Assembly (NCBI GenBank): GCA_963834875.1 | Contig: CAWIDG010000033.1 | Coordinates: 124,001-188,000, forward strand | Direction: 5' to 3' | DNA length: 64,000 bases | Source: DATAGF01 sp963834875 | GTDB lineage: Bacteria; Actinomycetota; Thermoleophilia; Miltoncostaeales; Miltoncostaeaceae | In this document: one piece after another, positions 54,870 to 64,000 of the stretch | Layout: each line of letters begins with the position of its first letter | Position numbering within the stretch: position 1 is the first letter of the stretch | The notes under the pieces: generated by a model | Database searches by the model: none | What the model saw: the letters and a program-made list of their open reading frames with translations, nothing else | Told to the model about the DNA's origin: nothing | Translations under genes and position numbers: made by a program

Positions 54870-55897
54870 TCGACCCGGGGGGGTTCGGGCGCCTGGCGGC
54901 GGCGTTCCTCGCGACCCGCGAGAACCCGAACACCCGGGCCGCATACGCGCGCGACCTGGCGGCGCTCGCCGGCGCCCTGGGCGTGCCCCCGCCCGGCGCC
55001 GACGGGCCCGGGTTCGGCGTGGAGGACGACCCGGGCGCGCGCGCGGCCGCGGCGGCCCTGTCGGCGCTCCCGCTCGACTGGTGGCAGCGCTGGCGCGACG
55101 GGCTGCCGGGCCGGCTGTCCACCCGGCGCCGCCGGGTGGCGGCGGCGCGGGCCTTCTGCCGCTGGTGGGCGCGGGCGTTCGCGCTGGAGAACCCGACCCG
55201 CGACCTCCGCCCGCCCGCCGCGGCGGGCGAGGGGGGCCAGGAGGCCCTCGGCCGTGAGGTCGTCGCGCTCTCGCCGGCCGCCGTCCGCGCGATGTGCGAG
55301 GCGGCGGCGGGCCCCGGGCCGCTCGGCGCGCGCACCTCGGCGCTGGTGGAGGTCCTCTACGGCTGCGGCCTGCGCGCGAGCGAGGCCGCGGGCCTCGACC
55401 TGTCGGCGTGCCACCTCGACGATGCGGACGACCCCTTCCTGCTGGTGGAGGGCAAGGGGGGCCGCCGCCGCGCCGTGGCGGTGCCGCGCGAGGCGCTGGC
55501 GCGCCTGCGGGCCTACCTCCGCGCGGGGCGGCCGGAGCTGCGCGCGCGCGACCGGCGCCCGCGCCGCGACCAGGCCCGCCACCGCGACGCCGACGCGGTG
55601 TTCCTCAGCGCGCGCGGGCGGCGGCTCGGGCGGGCGGCGGTGTGGCGCATCGTGACCGACGTGGCCGACCGCGCCGGGCTGCGCGCCGACGGCGCCCGCG
55701 TCTTCCCGCACGCGCTGCGGCACTCCTGCGGCACGCACCTGATCCAGTCGGGCGTCAACATCCGCTACGTGCAGGCCCACCTCGGCCACGCCTCGCCCGT
55801 CACCACCGAGGTCTACACCCACGTGACCGCCGCCCATCTGCGGGAGGACTTCGACCGCGCCCACCCGCGAGCGCGGGCGCGCACTACCGCCGGGTGA
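54866..55897 (+). CDS. Xer-type tyrosine recombinase (second of a pair)
   Basis: 343 residues. Catalytic residues: Arg in YGCGLRASEAAGLD, Lys in VEGKGGRRRAVAV, FPHALRHSCGTHLI, HLGHASPVTTEVYTHV with the Tyr nucleophile. The N-terminal domain has NPNTRAAYARDLAALAGAL, with a Pro/Gly-rich insertion. It overlaps the first recombinase by 4 bases. It may form a heteromeric XerC/XerD-like complex for chromosome dimer resolution, or act for a mobile element; no dif site was picked out. Confidence 0.9.
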   Translation: MIDPGGFGRLAAAFLATRENPNTRAAYARDLAALAGALGVPPPGADGPGFGVEDDPGARAAAAALSALPLDWWQRWRDGLPGRLSTRRRRVAAARAFCRWWARAFALENPTRDLRPPAAAGEGGQEALGREVVALSPAAVRAMCEAAAGPGPLGARTSALVEVLYGCGLRASEAAGLDLSACHLDDADDPFLLVEGKGGRRRAVAVPREALARLRAYLRAGRPELRARDRRPRRDQARHRDADAVFLSARGRRLGRAAVWRIVTDVADRAGLRADGARVFPHALRHSCGTHLIQSGVNIRYVQAHLGHASPVTTEVYTHVTAAHLREDFDRAHPRARARTTAG

Positions 55898-56993
55898 CCC
55901 TCACGATCACGCCGGCCCGGTCGCGCAGCCCGTCGCCGATCAGGATCGCCCGCACCCGGTAGCGGCCCGGGCGCGTGTCCCGGGGAAGGCGGATCAGGAC
56001 GCTGCCGGGCGTCGGGCCCGTCAGCTTGCGGATGGCGCGGACGAGCCCGCCGCCCAGCCGCTGGGTCGTCACGACCGCGTTCCCGCGGCGCGTGATCGTC
56101 AGGCGCACGCGGTTCGGCCCGGCGGCCTCGAGGGCGAGCCCGCCGGGTTGCGGCACGGGGTAGTCACGTCCGGTCGCCGAGGTCCCGGGCGAGGACCGGT
56201 GGGCGCGGTACTGGGCGAGCCAGTCGTGGGCCTCGGCCGCGCCGCGCAGCCCGTAGGCACCCGGCCCGCGCGACAGCAGCTCGCGGCCGGCCGGCGTCGA
56301 GCGCACGCGCGCCCACAGCTCCGCCTGGCCGAGGCCGCCGTCGACGCCCAGCAGCACCCGCAGCTCGCCGCGCCCGGCCGGCCAGCGCGCCAGCCAGCGC
56401 GTCGGCGCCGTGGCCATCTCGCGGGGCGGGAGGGGGGTGAGGTCGCCCCGGTAGGTCAGGAGGTAGGTCGCCCGCCCGCGGCTGAGCGCGTCGACCAGCG
56501 CGCGCAGCCTGCCCGGCAGGGGATGCCGCGGGTCGGCCCGCCCCACCTGCTCGACCAGCGCCGGGCCGGCGTAGAAGACGACCCTGCTCGCGTTCGGCCC
56601 CAGGCGCTGCAGGGCGGCCGCCAGCGACCGGGCGGCGGGGACGCTCCACTGCCGCGGCGAGATCTCGTCGACCGCGACGAGGCTGCCGACGCCCGGCTGG
56701 GCCCACCCGGCGCGCAGCATCGCGGCGATGCGCCGCGGCCCGGCGCCGGCCAGGTCGCGGCCCGCCACCTTGCCGACGGTGCGGGCGGCCGGCCAGCGCG
56801 GGTTCGGCCGGAGGGGCGCCTGGCGCAGCGTGGCCGCGCCCATGCCGTCGTGGACGACCGCCGCGGCCTCCTGGTCGAGGTAGAGCAGGGGCGGGTCGGC
56901 GGCGTCGGCGGTCGCGGGAGCGCTCGCGATGGCGCCCGCCGCCAGGAGGGCCGCGGCACCGGCGGAGCGACGTCTCAGGAAGCGCCACCGCAT
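55884..56993 (-). CDS. Hypothetical exported protein
   Basis: 369 residues with a signal peptide (GAAALLAAGAIASAPATADAA). The middle has repeated Arg-rich helices and VSRGRATYLLTY-like segments; the end (VLIRLPRDTRPGRYRVRAIL) looks like a beta-sandwich domain. No family is assigned. It converges on the recombinase pair, overlapping by 14 bases. Confidence 0.65.
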   Translation of the reverse strand: MRWRFLRRRSAGAAALLAAGAIASAPATADAADPPLLYLDQEAAAVVHDGMGAATLRQAPLRPNPRWPAARTVGKVAGRDLAGAGPRRIAAMLRAGWAQPGVGSLVAVDEISPRQWSVPAARSLAAALQRLGPNASRVVFYAGPALVEQVGRADPRHPLPGRLRALVDALSRGRATYLLTYRGDLTPLPPREMATAPTRWLARWPAGRGELRVLLGVDGGLGQAELWARVRSTPAGRELLSRGPGAYGLRGAAEAHDWLAQYRAHRSSPGTSATGRDYPVPQPGGLALEAAGPNRVRLTITRRGNAVVTTQRLGGGLVRAIRKLTGPTPGSVLIRLPRDTRPGRYRVRAILIGDGLRDRAGVIVRVTRR

Positions 56994-57075
56994 GGGCCGG
57001 GAGTCTTGCCCGGGCGCGCCGTCGCGGGCGGCCACGCACGGAAGCCTTACATTCCGCTGGCCCCTCGGAACGGCG

Positions 57076-57817
57076 TCAGTCGGAGGGCTTCGCCGACAAC
57101 ATCCCCGATCCCACCAGCGCGATGAGGAGCGACAGCGCCACGAACCCGAGCACGAGCCCGGCGATCGCGACGCCGCGCCCGCCCAGCGCCCCGCGCGAGG
57201 CACGGATGTCGCCGAGCGCGAGCGTGCCGAACGCGATCGCCAGCGCCGACGCGAACACGGTGATGAAGCCGGCGATGCCCAGGACGAGCGACACGGTCGC
57301 CTTGCCGGACGTGCTGCGCCGGCCCTCCTCCACGCGCGTCGCGGGCGCGGCCTCGCCCTCGGGCGCGGGGGCCACGTCGGCCATGGCGACGCGGCGGAAG
57401 CCGATCAGCGTGACGACGACCGCCGCGATGCCGACCCAGAAGGCCAGGGCGAGCAGGACCCCTCCGCGCTCGAGCGAGACGTCGGCGTCGGCGGCGAAGT
57501 CGTCGGACGTGCGGCCGGTGAGCACGATCAGGCCCGCGGTCGCGCTGACGATCATGGCGAGCGCCACGCCGGCGAGGTGGGCCCAGAGCCAGGGCGCCGC
57601 GGCGGCGGCGGCCAGCAGCACGGCGCCGGCCACGCCCAGCGCGCCGACGGCCGGCTCGAGGTCGATCGTCGCCGTCGTCCGAGGGGCGTCGCGCGCCGGG
57701 CCGCTGGCGATGTCGCCCGTCGGCGCCAGCGCCATCAGCAGGCCGGCGACCGCCCCGATGCCGAGCCCGCGCGCGCACGAGGCCGCTCGTCACGCGGTAG
57801 CGGGGGCCGCCGGTCAC
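57076..57817 (-). CDS. Membrane protein with DUF4190-like C-terminus (one frame break)
   Basis: Starts VTGGPRYRVTSGLVRAR; one extra base near 57,775 then separates it from LGIGAVAGLLMALAPTGD. Four to five membrane segments. The C-terminal TVSLVLGIAGFITVFASALA and GRGVAIAGLVLGFVAL resemble DUF4190. The interval is 3n+1. The phosphoesterase gene is 11 bases upstream in the same direction. Function unknown. Confidence 0.65.
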
Positions 57818-57828
57818 GGGCAGGAACC

Positions 57829-58473
57829 CTACGTAATGGGGACGATCCGGGGGACGATCCCGTCCGAGCCGGCCTCCAGGATCCCGACCGACGCGCGCAT
57901 CGCCTCGGCGCCGAGCTGCCAGCGGAAGCGCCGCACGCCGCGATCGCCGATGCCCAGCACGCCGCGCCGCGGCGGCTGCCCGCCCTCCACGTTGCCGTAC
58001 GGGCAGACCGCCCCCGGCGAGAAGAAGAGCGTGGACCCGCGCCGGACCATCGCGGGCTCGTGCCAGTGGCCGTAGACCACGCAGTCGACGGGCCCCGTGC
58101 GGCGGGCCAGGGCGGCGTGCAGCCCGGCCCGGTACCGCAGGTTGCGCCCGGCCACCACCGAGGCCGTGATGACGGACGAGTCAACCAGGCGGTGGCGGCG
58201 GCCGTGCGTGAGGCCGATCCGGAGGCCCCCCGCCACGACGATGGCCGTCTCGGGCAGCTCGAGACCGCCGAGGCGGTCGTGGTCGCCGCGCACCGCGACC
58301 ACCGGGGCGACGGCCTCGAGGTCGTCCAGCACCGAGGGAACGCTCAGGTCACCGGCGTGGAGCACGAGGTCGCAGCCCTCGAGGGCCTCGAGCACGCCCT
58401 CCGGGAGCTCGTCGAGGTACTCGCCGACGTGGCTGTCGGCGACGACGCCGATCCGCCGTGTCCGCGCGCTCAC
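57829..58473 (-). CDS. Metallophosphoesterase (YfcE-like)
   Basis: 214 residues with the calcineurin-like metal set: VVADSHVG, LHAGDL, VRGDHDRL (Asp in place of the usual Asn), LTHGRRH, YGHWHEP. These are small phosphodiesterases. The GTG overlaps the ddl stop (GTGA). Confidence 0.88.
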   Translation of the reverse strand: MSARTRRIGVVADSHVGEYLDELPEGVLEALEGCDLVLHAGDLSVPSVLDDLEAVAPVVAVRGDHDRLGGLELPETAIVVAGGLRIGLTHGRRHRLVDSSVITASVVAGRNLRYRAGLHAALARRTGPVDCVVYGHWHEPAMVRRGSTLFFSPGAVCPYGNVEGGQPPRRGVLGIGDRGVRRFRWQLGAEAMRASVGILEAGSDGIVPRIVPIT

Positions 58474-59502
58474 CCGGCGTAGCGGCGCGCCGCGGCGGCG
58501 CGCGCGAGAGCGAGCTCGACGAGCCGCTCGACGAGGTCGGGATAGGCGATCCCGCCCGCCTCCATCAGCTTCGCGTAGACGCTCGTCGGGGTGAACCCGG
58601 GGATCGTGTTCAGCTCCGACAGCAGCACCTCGCCATCGTCCGCGACGAAGAAGTCGACCCTCGCGAGCCCGGCGCAGTCAACGGCCCGGAACGCCTGCAG
58701 CGCGAGCTCGCGGGCCCGCTCGGCGACGGGCTCGGGCAGGTCGGCCGGCACCTGCACGCGCGACCGCCCCGGCTCGTACTTGGTCGCGTAGTCGTACCAC
58801 TCGGAGTCGTAGGTGATCTCCCCGACGGGCGAGACGACGAGGTCGTCAACGCCCAGGACCCCGACCTCCACCTCGCGGCCCGAGATCGCCCGCTCCACGA
58901 GCGCCTTCGGGTCGTGGCGGAAGGCGAGCGCGAGCGCCGCCGGCAGGGCCTCCGCGTCCGGCACCGGGCTGATGCCGACGCTGGATCCCAGGCGGGCCGG
59001 CTTGCAGAAGGCCGGGTACCCCACCCGCTCGGCGACGCGGGCCCCCACGTCGGCCGGCGCCGCCCCCCACTCGGCGTCGGTGACCACGCAGTGCTCGGGC
59101 GTGGGGATGCCGGCCTCGCGGAGGAAGACCTTGAACATCGCCTTGTCCATCGCCACGGCCGACGCCGCGACGCCGGCGCCGACGTAGGGCACCCCGGCGG
59201 TCTCGAGCGCGCCCTGGACGACGCCGTCCTCGCCGTTGGGGCCGTGCAGCACCGGGAACACGACGTCGACCGGCCCGGCCGCTCCCGTCGTCGAGCGAGG
59301 CGAGCACGGGCCCCCCGCCGGGCCCCGGGACGAGCGCCACGGGCGCCCCGTCAACGCTCCAGCCTCCGTCGCGGGCGATCAGCACGGGGATCACCTCGTA
59401 GCGGTCCGGGTCGAGGGCGGCGATCACGGCCTCCGCCGACGACAGCGACACCTCGTGCTCGCTGCTGCGCCCGCCCATGAGGACCGCGAGGCGGCGCTTC
59501 AC
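58470..59502 (-). CDS. ddl: D-alanine--D-alanine ligase (one frame break)
   Basis: Joins two D-Ala for the peptidoglycan precursor. MGGRSSEHEVSLSSAE at the start; PVLHGPNGEDGVVQG; the ATP-grasp part with FCKPARLGSSVGI, EVEVGVLG and LSELNTIPGFTPTSVYAKL (metal ligands). One extra base near 59,284 splits LASLDDG from AAGPVDVVFPV; interval 3n+1. GTG start at 59,502. Confidence 0.95.
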
Positions 59503-59509
59503 GCAACCC

Positions 59510-61453
59510 TCATGGGGTCGGCGGGGGCGGTTGCGCGCCGCCGCCCCCATCGTCGCCGTCGCCCTCCCCGCCGCCCTCGCCGAGGCTGCCGGGGTCCCCT
59601 CCGGACGAGCCGAGGCTCACGCTGATGGTGATCGTGCTGCCCGGCTCGACCTCGGTGCCCTCGGGCGGATCGACGGCGACCACGACGCCCGCCGGCTGGT
59701 CCGACGCGACCTCCTGCCGCGCGACGTCGAAGCCCGCGTTGGCGAGCTTCGTCTCGGCGTCGGTGACCGTGTTGCCGGTGATCGCCGGGACGGTGACCGT
59801 CTCGAGCGGCGCGGCGAGCACCAGGTTGACCGCCGAGCCCTCGGCGACGCTCGCCCCCGGCCCGGGGCTCTGGCGGATCACGGTGCCCTCGGGGAAGTTC
59901 TCGTTCGGCTCCCGGGAGACGTTGCCCACCACGAGGCCGGCGCCGTTGATCTCGCCCTCTGCGCTCTCGAAGTCCTGCTGCTGCACGTCCGGCACGCGCA
60001 CGCTCTCGGGTCCGCTCGAGACCACGATCGTCACGGAGCTGCCGGTCTCGGCCTGCGTCCCGCCCCCCGGGCTCTGACGGATGACGATCCCCTCGTCAAC
60101 GTCGCCGCTCGCCTCCTGGCGCGCGTCCACCTGGAAGTCGGCGCGCCGCAGCTCGGCGGTGGCGTCGGCCTCGTTCTCGCCCTCGACGTCGGGCACGGTC
60201 GTCAACCCCGGCCCCTCGCTGACGCGGAGGACGACGGTGTCGCCCTCGTCAACCTCGCTGCCCTCGGGCGGGTCGGTGCCGACCGCCCGCCCGGCCTCCT
60301 CCTCGCTGGTCACCCGCTGGACGTCGACCTCGAGCCCGGCGTTCTCCAGCGTCGCCCGGGCCTGCGCCTCGGTCTGGCCCGCCACCTGGGGGATCGTGAC
60401 CGCCGCCGCGTCGTCGCGCAGGAGCAGGAAGGCGCCGACGGCGATGGCCGCGAGCAGCACGACGCCCGCGACGATCCACGGCCAGCGCCGGCGCCGGCCC
60501 GCCGGCGGCTCGTCGGGCGGCGGGGGGCCGACGCGGGTCGGGCCGGTGGCCGGGTCCATGACCCGGGTCTCCTCCGTCGCCGGGCCGACCGCGGGCATGA
60601 CGCGGGTCGTGCTCCCCGAGCCGTCGAGCGCGGTCCGCGTCTCCGCCAGCGCCCGGCTGAGCTCGTCGGCGGTGCGGTAGCGCTCGGACGGGCGCTTCGC
60701 CAGGGCCCGCATCACGACCGCGTCGAGCTCCGGCGGCACGCCCGGCTCGACCTCGTGCGGGGGCATCGGCGCGTCGCTGATCTGCTTCATCGCGACCGCC
60801 ACCGGGCGGTCGCCGTCGAACGGCACCCGGCCGGTGAGCATCTCGTAGAGGACGATCCCCACCGCGTAGCAGTCGCTGGCCGCCGTGACCTCGTCGCCGC
60901 GCGCCTGCTCGGGCGACAGGTACTGGGCCGTCCCGATCACGGAGCCGGCCTCGGTCATGTCCGTCTGGGCGCCGGCTCGGGCGATGCCGAAGTCGGTCAC
61001 CTTGAGGTGCCCGTCCTCGGCCACGAGGACGTTCTGGGGCTTCACGTCGCGGTGGACCACGTCGCGCCGGTGGGCGGCGCCGAGCGCGGCGAGGATCTGC
61101 TGGGCGTAGTCGATGGCCTGCAGCGGCGGCAGCGGGGCGCGGCGCCGGATGACCTGCTTCAGGTCCGGGCCCGAGAGGTACTCCATGACGATGTAGTAGC
61201 TGCCGTCCGTCTCCCCGCGGTCGTACACGGCGACGATGTTCGGGTGGTTGAGGCCGGCCGCGGCCGAGGCCTCGCGGCGGAAGCGCTCCACGAACTGCGG
61301 GTCGGAGGCGTAGGGCTCCGCCAGCACCTTCACGGCGACCTCGCGGTCGAGCAGGCGGTCGTGGCCGAGGTAGACGCGCGCCATGCCGCCGGCGCCGAGC
61401 TGGCGGCCGAGCTCGTAGCGTCCCCCGATCAGCTCGCCGGGCTCGAAGCTCAT
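59510..61453 (-). CDS. pknB: Ser/Thr protein kinase with four PASTA domains (PknB-type)
   Basis: 647 residues: kinase domain with GAGGMARVYLGHD, VAVKVL, VVHRDVKPQNVLV and VTDFGIARAG; one membrane helix (WIVAGVVLLAAIAVGAFLLL); four PASTA repeats starting about VTIPQVAG, TVPDVEGEN, VRVPDVQQQ and VTVPAITGN; then a Gly/Pro-rich tail. It senses muropeptides or lipid II and controls wall growth and division. The ATG overlaps the pbpA stop. Confidence 0.96.
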   Translation of the reverse strand: MSFEPGELIGGRYELGRQLGAGGMARVYLGHDRLLDREVAVKVLAEPYASDPQFVERFRREASAAAGLNHPNIVAVYDRGETDGSYYIVMEYLSGPDLKQVIRRRAPLPPLQAIDYAQQILAALGAAHRRDVVHRDVKPQNVLVAEDGHLKVTDFGIARAGAQTDMTEAGSVIGTAQYLSPEQARGDEVTAASDCYAVGIVLYEMLTGRVPFDGDRPVAVAMKQISDAPMPPHEVEPGVPPELDAVVMRALAKRPSERYRTADELSRALAETRTALDGSGSTTRVMPAVGPATEETRVMDPATGPTRVGPPPPDEPPAGRRRRWPWIVAGVVLLAAIAVGAFLLLRDDAAAVTIPQVAGQTEAQARATLENAGLEVDVQRVTSEEEAGRAVGTDPPEGSEVDEGDTVVLRVSEGPGLTTVPDVEGENEADATAELRRADFQVDARQEASGDVDEGIVIRQSPGGGTQAETGSSVTIVVSSGPESVRVPDVQQQDFESAEGEINGAGLVVGNVSREPNENFPEGTVIRQSPGPGASVAEGSAVNLVLAAPLETVTVPAITGNTVTDAETKLANAGFDVARQEVASDQPAGVVVAVDPPEGTEVEPGSTITISVSLGSSGGDPGSLGEGGGEGDGDDGGGGAQPPPPTP

Positions 61454-62877
61454 CCCCCGGCCTCCAGGGCGGCCTCCATGACGGTCGCCGCGACCGGCGC
61501 CGCCGCCTCGCCGCCGGTGGACGCCGTGTCCTCGATCACCACGGCGACGGCGACGGCCGGGTCCTCCGCCGGCGCGAAGCCGATGAACCACGCCTGGTTG
61601 CGGTTGGGGTCGTCGCTCTCCGCGGTGCCGGTCTTGCCCGCCACCGTCACGCCCGCCGCCGACAGCGCGGCCGCCGTCCCGGTCCCTTCGCGCACCACGT
61701 CCTCCATCATCGCGGCGAGCTCCGCCGCGTAGGACGGGCTCATGGCCTCGCCGAGCTCCTCCGGCTCGCCGCGCTGCACGAGCGAGCCGCCGCGGTCAAC
61801 GATACGGGTCATGAGTCGCGGCGCCATGGCGACGCCGCCGTTGGCGACCGCCCCGGCGACCGTCGCCATCTGCAGGGGCGTCACGGCCAGGCGCTCCTGG
61901 CCGATCGCCAGGCGGGCGGTGTCCATGTCCTCCTCGCCGTTGGGCAGCACCTGGTCGCCCTGCCGCCGGCCCGAGATCGCCACGTCGGGCAGGTCGATCG
62001 GCGGGCGCTCGGCGAACCCGAACGCCGTCATGATCTCGCCCATGCGCTCGGCGCCCAGGGCGTCGCCGATCTCGGCGAAGGTCACGTTGATCGAGAAGGT
62101 CAGGGCGGTCGTGAGCGTGTGGGGGCCGAAGCTGGCGCCGCCGAAGTTGCGGATCGGCCCGCCCGGCGTGTCGTACTCCGCCCCCCCGGGGAACTCGCTC
62201 TCGGGCGTGAATGAGCCGCTCTCGAGGGCCTCCGCCGCGGTCACGACCTTGAAGGTGGAGCCGGGGGCGTAGAGCCCCTGCACCGCCCGGTTGAGCAGGG
62301 GCCCGCCCTCGTCGGGGATCGCGTCGAAGTCGTCCACCGCGAGCTGCAGGTCGAAGGTCGGCGCCGACGCCATCGCGATCACGCGGCCCGTGCGCGGGTC
62401 GAGCGCGACCACCGCGCCCCGGCCGCCGGCGAGGCCCTCCTGGGCGACCGCCTGGACGCGGGTGTCGAGGCCGATCTCCACGTTCGCGCCCTCCTTCTCG
62501 CTCAGGTTGAGGCGCTGCAGCAGCGGCTCGGAGCCGAAGCTGCCCGACAGATACCGGTCGTAGGTCTCCTCGATCCCGGTCTTGGCTCCCTCGGAGGTGT
62601 AGCCGACGGTCTGGGCGGCCAGGTCGCCCTGCGGGTAGAGCCGCTGGTACACCTTCTGGCCCTTGACCCGGACCGCGCGGCTCGCCGCCATGACCTTGCC
62701 GTCGGCCGAGATGATCCGGCCCCGGTCAACCAGCCGCTCGGCCTGGGCGGTCTGCTCGTTGCCGGGGCGGTCCTTCAGCCCGTCGGCCGCCACGACCTGC
62801 CAGTAGCCCAGCATCAGCATGAGCAGGCCGAAGCCCGCGGCCAGGGTGAGGTAGAGGCGGCGGATCGAGCGGTTCAT
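61450..62877 (-). CDS. pbpA: Penicillin-binding protein (PbpA-type transpeptidase)
   Basis: 475 residues with an N-terminal membrane anchor (LYLTLAAGFGLLMLMLGYWQ) and a transpeptidase domain: SxxK in APGSTFKVV, SxN in SINVTFAE, KTG in VAGKTGTAES. It crosslinks peptidoglycan. It lies in the actinobacterial order rodA-pbpA-pknB. Confidence 0.96.
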   Translation of the reverse strand: MNRSIRRLYLTLAAGFGLLMLMLGYWQVVAADGLKDRPGNEQTAQAERLVDRGRIISADGKVMAASRAVRVKGQKVYQRLYPQGDLAAQTVGYTSEGAKTGIEETYDRYLSGSFGSEPLLQRLNLSEKEGANVEIGLDTRVQAVAQEGLAGGRGAVVALDPRTGRVIAMASAPTFDLQLAVDDFDAIPDEGGPLLNRAVQGLYAPGSTFKVVTAAEALESGSFTPESEFPGGAEYDTPGGPIRNFGGASFGPHTLTTALTFSINVTFAEIGDALGAERMGEIMTAFGFAERPPIDLPDVAISGRRQGDQVLPNGEEDMDTARLAIGQERLAVTPLQMATVAGAVANGGVAMAPRLMTRIVDRGGSLVQRGEPEELGEAMSPSYAAELAAMMEDVVREGTGTAAALSAAGVTVAGKTGTAESDDPNRNQAWFIGFAPAEDPAVAVAVVIEDTASTGGEAAAPVAATVMEAALEAGG

Positions 62878-62929
62878 CGCGCCCCTCCCGGGGCCAGTCC
62901 CGCCTCCGCGCGGTGCCGCCGGGAGGGGC

Positions 62930-64000
62930 TCATGCAACCGCCTCCCGCTCGGGCTCGGGCGCCGCGCGCTCGCGCCGGCGCGGCCGTGGCGCCGCGCTCC
63001 CCGCGCGCGAGCGGTGGCTGATGATGAGCAGCAGCGCCACCAGGGCGAAGTTGGTCACGACGCTGGAGCCGCCGTAGCTCATGAAGGGCAGGGTGACCCC
63101 GGTGAGCGGGATCAGCCGGATGACGCCGCCGATGATCAGCAGCGCCTGCAGGCCGATCGTCGCGGTCAGCCCTCCCGCGAGCAGCTTCGAGAAGCCGTCG
63201 TTGGCGTTGGCGGCGATCACGAAGCCCCGCTGGATCAGCACGACGAAGCCCAGCAGGATGCCGACCCCGCCGATGTAGCCGAGCTCGGTGGCGACGGCCG
63301 TGAACATGAAGTCCGTCGGTAGGGCCGGGACCACGGTGGAGCCGTCCGCCCTCACCAGGAAGGCGCGCCCGAGCCCGGGCCCGAGCACGCCGCCCTCGGC
63401 GAGCGCGTAGAGCGACTGCACGAGCTGGAACCCCTGGTCCCGGGCGTCGTCGAAGGGCGTCAGCCAGTTCTCGACCCGGCTCTCGATGCGCGGCACCACC
63501 GTGTAGACCGCGGCGGAGCCGAGCAGGAACAGCGCCAGCCCGATGACCGTGTAGGCGGCGCGCCCGCTCGCCAGGTAGATCATCGCGAGGAAGACGCCCA
63601 GGAACAGCAGGGCCGTGCCGAAGTCGTTGAGGATGACGACCAGCGCGAGACAGGCCGCGAGGAACACGAGCACCGGCCCCAGGGCGGACATCGGGGGCGT
63701 GGGGATCCCCAGCACGCGCCGGGTCGGCACCGCCAGCAGCTCGCGCTTGTCGCGCAGGTAGGCCGCCAGGAAGATCACGATCAGGACCTTCGCGACCTCG
63801 CCGAGCTGGATCGTCTGCCCGCCGCCGATCTCGATCCACAGCCGGGCGCCGTTGATGCGGGTGCCGAAGATCATGGTGATCAGCAGCAGCCCGACGCCGG
63901 TCAGGCCGATCAGGTACCGGTAGCGCTCGAGCACCCGGTGGTCGGGCAGCGCGAAGAGCACCCCGATGAAGGCGGCGCCGCCGACCGCGACCCACCCCGC
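62930..64000 (-). CDS. FtsW/RodA-type peptidoglycan glycosyltransferase (start beyond the edge)
   Basis: Polytopic SEDS-family protein. NGARLWIEIGGGQTIQLGEVAK, LVVILNDFGTALLF, GLGRAFLVRADGSTVVPALP, TDFMFTAVATELGYIGGVG and PLTGVTLPFMSYGGSS are clear family blocks. It polymerises glycan with the class B PBP encoded next to it. The N-terminus lies past the right edge of the window. By gene order it is RodA-like. Confidence 0.93.
   Translation of the reverse strand, partial: AGWVAVGGAAFIGVLFALPDHRVLERYRYLIGLTGVGLLLITMIFGTRINGARLWIEIGGGQTIQLGEVAKVLIVIFLAAYLRDKRELLAVPTRRVLGIPTPPMSALGPVLVFLAACLALVVILNDFGTALLFLGVFLAMIYLASGRAAYTVIGLALFLLGSAAVYTVVPRIESRVENWLTPFDDARDQGFQLVQSLYALAEGGVLGPGLGRAFLVRADGSTVVPALPTDFMFTAVATELGYIGGVGILLGFVVLIQRGFVIAANANDGFSKLLAGGLTATIGLQALLIIGGVIRLIPLTGVTLPFMSYGGSSVVTNFALVALLLIISHRSRAGSAAPRPRRRERAAPEPEREAVA

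Noticed and set aside
59477..61732. 751-codon reading opposite the PASTA kinase
   Set aside because: Shadow of the kinase and PBP genes.

Overview
The window is very GC-rich and actinobacterial in style: GTG and ATG starts, overlapping stop/start junctions, a CtpE-type P-ATPase, a rodA-pbpA-PASTA-kinase cluster, a TatA/TatC pair, and surface proteins with NGAV-type repeats of the kind common in Thermoleophilia (Solirubrobacterales). That placement is an inference from gene content; there is no rRNA or marker tree here.

Left part (1-27,800) is chromosomal housekeeping and transport. In order: the tail of a probable FAD monooxygenase; tatC-tatA; two ferritin-like paralogues; copC divergent from ctaG; a zinc-uptake set (znuA-znuB-znuC plus a Zur-type Fur protein); lgt; a damaged inverted pair of NGAV-repeat genes; a DUF1684 gene coupled to ilvD; a CtpE-like P-type ATPase; a STAS-domain protein; a secreted metzincin-type protease; the sulfate importer cysP-cysT-cysW-cysA; a lyase of the argininosuccinate lyase superfamily; and a cobalamin-riboswitch operon encoding a DUF4430 lipoprotein and a complete ECF transporter (T, fused ATPases, S).

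Middle part (27,798-48,212) is a genomic island. It starts at the 3' end of an intact tRNA-Tyr gene and ends at a perfect 52-bp copy of that 3' end. Paired 12-bp-period repeats lie just inside both ends. No integrase is seen inside. Cargo: a cNMP-binding/thioredoxin-reductase-like protein, a sulfite-oxidase-like operon, several alpha/beta hydrolases, a TIR-like putative defence effector, CBS proteins, an SDR, an MMPL exporter, monooxygenase-fold proteins, a CGNR zinc-finger regulator and many gene fragments. A second tRNA 3' fragment (tRNA-Asp) sits in the middle, so the island looks composite.

Right part (48,521-64,000) returns to chromosome. It holds tRNA-Thr and tRNA-Met, an SRPBCC/ArsR pair, a polysaccharide deacetylase, an ECF sigma/anti-sigma pair, an OmpR-type regulator, a Ser/Thr kinase, two overlapping Xer-type recombinases, a phosphoesterase, ddl, a PASTA kinase, pbpA and a FtsW/RodA protein cut by the window edge. 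The last group serves peptidoglycan synthesis and its control.

A general caution: at least nine otherwise well-conserved genes span 3n+1 bases, each with one frame break. This pattern suits single-base insertion errors in the assembly better than real gene decay, so those genes are annotated as CDS with a frame break.
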